Of a stretch of 52,416 nucleotides of DNA, positions 48,040 through 52,416 are shown in pieces. Made by a program: the position numbers and the translations under genes. The notes under the pieces were generated by a model. It had not been told where the DNA came from. It searched no databases and saw only the letters and a list, made by a program, of their open reading frames with translations. Origin of the DNA: a virus. Numbering within the stretch: the first letter of the stretch is position 1; each line of letters opens with the position of its first letter. Where the stretch lies: positions 1-52,416 of the IMG/VR virus record IMGVR_UViG_3300032242_000872; one strand, written 5' to 3'.

Positions 48040-48317
48040 TGTCTGAAGAAAAGACCCCTGCCGAAAAAGCTGAAGAGGCTAGAGCAAAGCTCAGAGAATT
48101 TGTGGAAAGTGGACCTAAGTCTACTCCCAAAGCATATTCTGATACTGGCCCTCGTCCTGGTGTTAAACAAGGCGGATTTGGTGGTGGATCTGGCGGTGTA
48201 GAATTAAAAAGCATTTTGAATCCAAGAGCAATGAAAAAAGGCGGTAAAATTAGTTCAGCCTCTAAACGTGCTGATGGATGTTGCACTAAAGGTAAAACCA
48301 AAGGAAGAATGGTATGA
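48039..48317 (+). CDS. Small KGG-tag protein
   Basis: A 92-residue protein. N-terminus is charged helix (EKTPAEKAEEARAKLREFVE), C-terminus MKKGGKISSASKRADGCC then TKGKTKGRMV, the same tag module as in the protein at 46982-47698. ATG shares one base with the upstream stop. Basic. Function unknown. Confidence 0.6.
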   Translation: MSEEKTPAEKAEEARAKLREFVESGPKSTPKAYSDTGPRPGVKQGGFGGGSGGVELKSILNPRAMKKGGKISSASKRADGCCTKGKTKGRMV

Positions 48318-48562
48318 GAGCTTCTCGTGGTATGGGAGATATTTCCCCGTCAAAAATGCCTAAAGGTAAGGTAAAACCACGTAGAGATAATACGGATTTT
48401 ACCCAATATGCTGAAGGTGGAAAAGTTGGCCTATACGAAAATATTCATAAAAAGCAAGCACGTATTGCAGCTGGCTCTGGTGAAAAGATGCGTAAGCCTG
48501 GATCTAAAGGTGCGCCTACTAAAGCGGACTTTATTAAATCTGCTAAAACGGCAAAAAAATAA
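48314..48562 (+). CDS. Small basic protein with HKKQARIAAGSGEKMRKPG motif
   Basis: An 82-residue, basic protein. MPKGKVKPRRDNTDF, AEGGKVGLYENIHKKQARIAAGSG and KMRKPGSKGAPTKADFIKS. The last motif is common in phages of aquatic bacteria, typically as a small virion-associated gene. KGG-like tag AEGGK is present. Start overlaps the upstream gene by 4 bases. Function unknown. Confidence 0.62.
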   Translation: MRASRGMGDISPSKMPKGKVKPRRDNTDFTQYAEGGKVGLYENIHKKQARIAAGSGEKMRKPGSKGAPTKADFIKSAKTAKK

Positions 48563-48738
48563 TGTTTAAAAAACATATTGTAAAAGCCTTGAAATGGGCA
48601 TTAAGCAAGTTTGAAGATAAACCTGTAGAGGTATGGCCTTTCCCTGTAAAAGTAGAAAAGAAAAAACCACAGGTCAAAAAAGCTACTACTAGAACAGTTG
48701 CTAAAAAGGCAACTAAAGTTGTCAAAAAGGCTAAGTAA
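48562..48738 (+). CDS. Histone H1-like Lys-rich protein (58 aa)
   Basis: ATG shares one base with the upstream stop. The N-terminal part FKKHIVKALKWALSKFEDKP is an amphipathic helix; the tail KKATTRTVAKKATKVVKKAK is an AlgP/H1-like Lys/Ala repeat. It should bind DNA non-specifically, so a head-internal or nucleoid-like role is possible. Too short for standard gene finders; stop is TAA overlapping the connector ATG. Confidence 0.6.
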   Translation: MFKKHIVKALKWALSKFEDKPVEVWPFPVKVEKKKPQVKKATTRTVAKKATKVVKKAK

Positions 48739-49661
48739 TGAGCACAACTGGAACCACAGCATTTAACTTAGATGTCAACGACCTCATAGAGGAGGCGTTT
48801 GAGCGCTGTGGAAGAGAGCTACGTACTGGATATGATTTTAGAACCGCTAGGCGCTCTTTAAACCTGCTTACAATCGAATGGGCTAACAAGGGTATTAACT
48901 TGTGGACAGTCGAGCAGGGAGTCATTCCTATGGTCACTGGGCAGGCTATGTATCCCTACCCAGCAGATACGATTGACCTAATGGATATGGTTATTCGCCA
49001 GAACAATGGTACATCTAACCAGATGGACATTAATATTAGCCGTATTGCAGAACCTACTTATATGTCTTTGCCTAATAAACTGGCACAAGGCCGTCCGATT
49101 CAGGTATATATCAATCGCCAATCAGGTCAAGAAAACCTAAGTGATGCTGTTTTATCGGGAAATGTTAGCTCTACAAGTACTACAATTACTGTTACAAATG
49201 CCTCTGGATTGACTTCTTCTGGATTTATCAAGATTGGTACAGAGACTATTAGCTATCCAAACGTCAATGGAAACCAGTTAATTAACTGCGCCCGTGGACA
49301 AAATGGCACTACAGCAGCTGCTCATACCTCTGGCGCAGCCATTACAGTGCAGAATTTACCTTGTATCAATGTATGGCCTACGCCAAATGCGCCTGGCAAT
49401 CAGTATTTATTTGTTTATTACAGGTTGCGTAGAATACAAGATGCAGGGACTGGTACATATGTACAGGACATTCCTTTCCGTTTTATACCTTGTATGGTTG
49501 CAGGATTGGCTTATCAATTAAGTACGAAGTTACCAGATGTGCAGCCAGATAGAATAATGATGCTCAAAATGGCGTATGACGAGTCTTTCCAATTAGCAGC
49601 TGACGAAGATAGAGATAAGTCTCCAGTTCGGTTTGTACCAAGGAATATGTTCTATGCCTAA
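48738..49661 (+). CDS. Head-tail connector / adaptor protein with inserted beta domain
   Basis: A 307-residue protein. FNLDVNDLIEEAFERCGRELRTGYDF, TARRSLNLLTIEWANKGINLW and IPMVTGQAMYPYP match the pattern of the adaptor protein (P22 gp4-like/T7 gp11-type) common in podoviruses. Residues about 137-204 (SSTSTTITVTNASGLT ... CARGQNGTTAAAHTSGAAI) form a beta-type insert that also occurs in the 716-aa tail protein. C-terminal helices PCMVAGLAYQLSTKL and MMLKMAYDESFQLAADED return to the adaptor fold. Joins portal to tail tube. Confidence 0.7.
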   Translation: MSTTGTTAFNLDVNDLIEEAFERCGRELRTGYDFRTARRSLNLLTIEWANKGINLWTVEQGVIPMVTGQAMYPYPADTIDLMDMVIRQNNGTSNQMDINISRIAEPTYMSLPNKLAQGRPIQVYINRQSGQENLSDAVLSGNVSSTSTTITVTNASGLTSSGFIKIGTETISYPNVNGNQLINCARGQNGTTAAAHTSGAAITVQNLPCINVWPTPNAPGNQYLFVYYRLRRIQDAGTGTYVQDIPFRFIPCMVAGLAYQLSTKLPDVQPDRIMMLKMAYDESFQLAADEDRDKSPVRFVPRNMFYA

Positions 49662-50079
49662 TCAATTTGCATCTGGCAAACATTCCATTGCCGAATGTGA
49701 TCGATGTGCTCAGAGATATAAACTAAAGGAACTAAGAACACAGACAGTAAAGACAAAACCATTTAAAATCAAGGTTTGTCCTACTTGCTGGGATCCAGAT
49801 CATCCTCAATTACAGTTGGGTATGTACCCTGTAAATGATCCGCAAGCGGTTCGGGAACCAAGACCTGATGTCAGTTATTTGGCTTCTGGTACAAATGGTT
49901 TACAGATTAATTTGACTGGTATTGGTCCTTATGGTTTAGGCGGTCAAGATATGGGTAGTAGAGTATTCCAATGGGGTTGGAATCCAGTAGGCGGATCAAG
50001 ATTATTTGATAATGGTTTAACACCAAATGACTTGATAGGTATCACACAACTTGGTACAGTTACAGTTAATATTACTTAG
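49654..50079 (+). CDS. Zinc-finger structural protein with CDRC...CPTCWD motif
   Basis: A 141-residue protein started at ATG 49654; the ATG upstream lies within the connector's end. KHSIAECDRCAQRYKLKEL and KVCPTCWDPDHPQLQ contain two CxxC pairs, likely zinc, followed by a Gly-rich part (GLGGQDMGSRVFQWGW). Proteins with this CxRC...CPxCWD layout are recurrent near head-tail genes of podovirus-type phages. Function unknown, perhaps head-tail joining. Overlaps the upstream gene by 8 bases. Confidence 0.65.
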   Translation: MPNQFASGKHSIAECDRCAQRYKLKELRTQTVKTKPFKIKVCPTCWDPDHPQLQLGMYPVNDPQAVREPRPDVSYLASGTNGLQINLTGIGPYGLGGQDMGSRVFQWGWNPVGGSRLFDNGLTPNDLIGITQLGTVTVNIT

Positions 50080-50088
50080 GAGTAAATA

Positions 50089-50286
50089 ATGACATTTAGA
50101 AAAACAGCAGATGGTGTTACAGAATCAGGCAAAACCAAAGGTACAAACCTTGGTGATTCAGGTCCATCCATTGGGATTGAAAAAGGTCCTAAAAAGGGTC
50201 CACAGAAATTGGGTAACTCCATGAAAGCTGTAGGACGCAATATGGCTCGTGCTATGCTGCAGAAATCTTCAGGAAGAGGTCGTTAA
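50089..50286 (+). CDS. Small basic protein with SGKTKGTNLGDSG tag
   Basis: A 65-residue basic protein: FRKTADGVTESGKTKGTNLGDS, then KKGPQKLGNSMKAVGRNMARAM. The GKTKGxNLGDxG block also occurs in the 238-residue protein at 46982-47698 (RGHTKGMNLGDTG). Ribosome site TAGGAG. Cluster of KGG/KTKG proteins. Function unknown. Confidence 0.6.
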   Translation: MTFRKTADGVTESGKTKGTNLGDSGPSIGIEKGPKKGPQKLGNSMKAVGRNMARAMLQKSSGRGR

Positions 50287-50288
50287 TC

Positions 50289-50579
50289 ATGGCTAAATTT
50301 TCTATGAAAAAAGATGGTAAAGAGGTTGGTCCAGCATCAGTTTATGCCCAGCCACATACCATGAAAGGCACTGCTTTAAGTGCAAAAGAAGCTATGTTAG
50401 CTGTCAGCCATAAGCCAGACCCAACCCGTCAATTGGCAAGTGATTTCAAGCCAGGAAAACCAGCTGCTCGTGTTAGTTTAGGTGATCCAGATCGTGACGA
50501 TGTGAAGACTGATGGTATGAAACAGCGTGGATCTGGTGCAGCTACTAAGGGTTTCACTTCTAGAGGCCCAATGGCATAA
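50289..50579 (+). CDS. Small basic protein with RGSGAATKG tail
   Basis: A 96-residue protein: KFSMKKDGKEVGPASVYAQPHTM, ALSAKEAMLAVSHKPDP and KQRGSGAATKGFTSRGPMA at the end. The RGxGAATKGxxxRGPMA tail is common in short phage proteins near head-tail genes. Basic. Function unknown. Shares its stop base with the next start. Confidence 0.62.
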   Translation: MAKFSMKKDGKEVGPASVYAQPHTMKGTALSAKEAMLAVSHKPDPTRQLASDFKPGKPAARVSLGDPDRDDVKTDGMKQRGSGAATKGFTSRGPMA

Positions 50580-51271
50580 TGAACTACCAAGAACTTTTTT
50601 CGCAAATTCAGACGTATACGGAAAATATATTTCCTGATACGTATCTTGCTAATGGAAGTGCTGTTACTGCTACAACGCAGATCAATACTTTTATTCAGCA
50701 GGCAGAAGAGCGCATCTATAATACGGTGCAGATCCCTTCTTTGCGAAGAAACGTTACTGGTAATTTAACGGCTAATAATAAGTATCTGGCTTGCCCAAAT
50801 GATTACTTATCTACTTATTCCTTGGCTATTATTGATTCAGATGGCACATATGAGTATTTGCTTAATAAAGATGTTAACTTTATTCGACAAGCCTACCCAG
50901 ACCCTAATGCTACTGGATTACCCCGTTATTACGCTTTGTTTGGGTCTAGATTAAATGATCCTAATGAACTAGCCTTCATACTAGGCCCGACACCAGACGC
51001 TGTATATACAGCAGAATTGCATTATTTCTATTATCCAGAGTCTATTGTTACCCAGGGCACTTCATGGCTTGGTGATAACTACAGCCCTGCCCTTTTATAT
51101 GGCTCTTTAGTAGAGGCTTACACCTATATGAAAGGTGAAACAGATATGCTTTTAGCGTATAACACCAAGTATAATGAGTCATTACAACAGCTCAAACGTC
51201 TTGGTGATGGCCTTGAAAGAAATGATGCTTATAGGGCTGGTCAGACTAGTTTGCAATATAACAAGTTATAA
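50579..51271 (+). CDS. Tail adaptor / tubular protein A-like
   Basis: A 230-residue protein. INTFIQQAEERIYNTVQIPSLRR, LTANNKYLACPNDYLSTYSLA, EYLLNKDVNFIRQAYPDPNATG and LGPTPDAVYTAELHYFYYPESI resemble the T7 gp11-like tail tubular/adaptor protein (ring at head-tail join). Length fits (T7 gp11 196). Final helices LLYGSLVEAYTYMKGETDM, LQQLKRLGDG are typical. Good family impression, inferred from pattern. Confidence 0.72.
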   Translation: MNYQELFSQIQTYTENIFPDTYLANGSAVTATTQINTFIQQAEERIYNTVQIPSLRRNVTGNLTANNKYLACPNDYLSTYSLAIIDSDGTYEYLLNKDVNFIRQAYPDPNATGLPRYYALFGSRLNDPNELAFILGPTPDAVYTAELHYFYYPESIVTQGTSWLGDNYSPALLYGSLVEAYTYMKGETDMLLAYNTKYNESLQQLKRLGDGLERNDAYRAGQTSLQYNKL

Positions 51272-51309
51272 GAACGCAGTAAAATTAAACAAATTTTTAG
51301 GAGTATAAA

Positions 51310-51744
51310 ATGGCAATTACCCAAGGAATGGCAGATTCGTTTAAGGTTCAAATCCTTAGCGGTCAGCAAAACTTAGTTTCAGGCGCAAGCCCAGTATATA
51401 AACTTGCTTTGTATACAAGCTCTGCAACATTAAGCAACTCAACTGCTGCTTACACTACATTGAACGAAGTTTCTAGTTCAGGATCAAACTACACTGCTGG
51501 CGGTAATACGCTGTCAATTAGTACAAGCCCGACAAGTACAGGTAACGTAGCGTTTATGTCTTTTGCTAACAGCTCATGGACAAATGCAAATATTACTGCA
51601 AACGGTGCTTTGATCTATAACAGCACAGCAAATACCGCTGTTGCCGTGTTAGCTTTTGGTGGCGATAAAACTGCTACTAACGGTACTTTTACAGTGATCT
51701 TCCCAACCGCAGACTCTACTAACGCTATTATTCGTATAGCATAA
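51310..51744 (+). CDS. Small beta-rich tail/virion protein
   Basis: A 144-residue protein: QGMADSFKVQILSGQQNLVSGA, SPVYKLALYTSSATLSN, YTTLNEVSSSGSNYTAGGNTLS. Such VYKLALYT...YTxxNEVS proteins are frequent in phage structural regions, often next to the fibre gene. Beta-sandwich type, Thr/Asn/Ser-rich. Ribosome site AGGAG. Exact role unknown. Confidence 0.65.
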   Translation: MAITQGMADSFKVQILSGQQNLVSGASPVYKLALYTSSATLSNSTAAYTTLNEVSSSGSNYTAGGNTLSISTSPTSTGNVAFMSFANSSWTNANITANGALIYNSTANTAVAVLAFGGDKTATNGTFTVIFPTADSTNAIIRIA

Positions 51745-51754
51745 GGAGCCTAAA

Positions 51755-52416
51755 ATGGCTTTTGCAATAGCGGATCGGGTTCAAGAGACTTCGACTACAC
51801 AAGGTACTGGCACTGTTGTATTGGCTGGAGCTGTAACAGGCTATCAGTCTTTTGCTGTTATCGGTAATACTAATACTACTTACTACACCATTGCGGATCA
51901 AGCGGGGGTTAACTGGGAAGTAGGTATTGGCACGTACTATTCTGGTAACGTATCTTTAGCCCGTACTACGGTTCTTGCATCTAGTAATGCAAACGCAGCC
52001 GTTAACTTTGGTGTTGGTACTAAAGCAGTCTTTGTTACTTATCCTGCTGAACGGGCTATTTATGCTGATTCAAGCAACTTAACAACAGTTACAAATTTTG
52101 CATCTGGTAACGTAAACATTACTGGCGGTACGATTTCTGGTGCTAACTTTACTGGCTTAGGCACTATGTCTACCCAGAATGCCAATAGCGTTACGATTAC
52201 TGGTGGTTCTTTAAACAACGTCATTATTGGTAACTCAACACCAAACTTAGCAACGTTTACTAATGTAACTGCTGCATACCATATTGCAACGGCTAACATT
52301 ACTGGAAACTCTTCAACTGGTGCTATTTCCTACAGCAACTTAAGTTATTCAGACGTTAATATTTTTGCATCATATACAGCCAACGCTAATAACTACGTAC
52401 AAAAGATTATTCAAAA
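51755..52416 (+). CDS. Tail fibre / appendage protein, N-terminal part (runs past window end)
   Basis: An open frame of 220 codons with no stop in the window, preceded by AGGAGCC. The N-terminus AFAIADRVQETSTTQGTGTV, TGYQSFAVIGNTNTTYYTIADQ, GNVSLARTTVLASSNA and KAVFVTYPAERAIYADSSN is a common start of phage fibre and appendage proteins. Then repeats of GNVNITGGTISGA and NSVTITGGSLNNV, typical of beta-helix shafts. It would bind the baseplate or tail by its N-terminus and host glycan by the missing C-terminus. Confidence 0.72.
   Translation, partial: MAFAIADRVQETSTTQGTGTVVLAGAVTGYQSFAVIGNTNTTYYTIADQAGVNWEVGIGTYYSGNVSLARTTVLASSNANAAVNFGVGTKAVFVTYPAERAIYADSSNLTTVTNFASGNVNITGGTISGANFTGLGTMSTQNANSVTITGGSLNNVIIGNSTPNLATFTNVTAAYHIATANITGNSSTGAISYSNLSYSDVNIFASYTANANNYVQKIIQ

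Noticed and set aside
1-52416. CRISPR array, insertion sequence, or terminal repeat between window ends
   Set aside because: No regularly spaced repeats or transposase-like gene seen; first and last bases are different genes and show no evident direct repeat.

Overview
The window is almost certainly part of a double-stranded DNA tailed-phage genome (or an assembled viral contig). It carries a complete head-and-packaging module: small and large terminase, portal, GroES-like protein, scaffold and HK97-fold-type capsid protein. It also has connector and tail genes and a long run of internal-virion-type genes ending in a 2625-residue protein. No tail tape-measure/tail-sheath/tube set typical of a long-tailed phage is visible, and the block of four ejection-type proteins resembles the T7 gp13-gp16 arrangement, so a short-tailed (podovirus-like) virion is the best inference. 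The DNA is moderately AT-rich. Several families (ERF, YbcO-like, RusA, DUF1281-like) are common in phages of Gram-negative, often betaproteobacterial, freshwater hosts; the host itself cannot be read from the sequence. No integrase, DNA polymerase, RNA polymerase, tRNA or CRISPR array was recognised. Both window ends cut genes: a lysozyme-like tail at the left and a tail-fibre-like gene at the right.

Layout. (1) 1-15136, rightward: lysin C-terminus, a large tail protein, then the internal virion block ending in the giant polyvalent protein with GHKL-ATPase and zincin motifs. (2) 15141-15546: back-to-back hairpins and a leftward RusA resolvase. (3) 15589-26014, rightward early operon from a TTGACA promoter: PD-(D/E)XK Fe-S exonuclease, ERF annealing protein, small proteins, then an inserted glycan cassette (GT10 fucosyltransferase-like, FkbM-like methyltransferase, radical SAM/SPASM protein, two GT-A glycosyltransferases), HTH and HNH proteins, and small membrane proteins, closed by a strong terminator. 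(4) 26136-27457, leftward: SprT-like zincin and metallophosphoesterase. (5) 27458-28103, non-coding regulatory stretch with a candidate 120-nt structured RNA. (6) 28104-32053, rightward: nuclease-like protein, ParB-like protein, SF2 helicase, Toprim primase. (7) 31995-36302, a leftward accessory operon of 15 small genes behind one consensus promoter with a palindromic operator candidate. (8) 36303-52416, rightward: repeat-bearing region, terminases, LexA-like HTH protein, head genes, a set of small Lys/Gly-rich proteins, connector/adaptor proteins and the start of a fibre gene.

How it fits together. Region 6 (helicase, primase) with ERF, exonuclease and RusA from region 3 gives a recombination-dependent replication set that must borrow the host polymerase. 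The terminase, portal, scaffold and capsid genes build the head. The connector proteins (307 and 230 aa) and the 716-aa protein form the short tail, and the internal proteins would be ejected with DNA. The glycan cassette and the leftward accessory operon are the most likely carriers of uncharacterised host-interaction functions. Start codons were set by Shine-Dalgarno position and by the very frequent ATGA/TAATG couplings. All functional names rest on motifs read by eye, with no database search.
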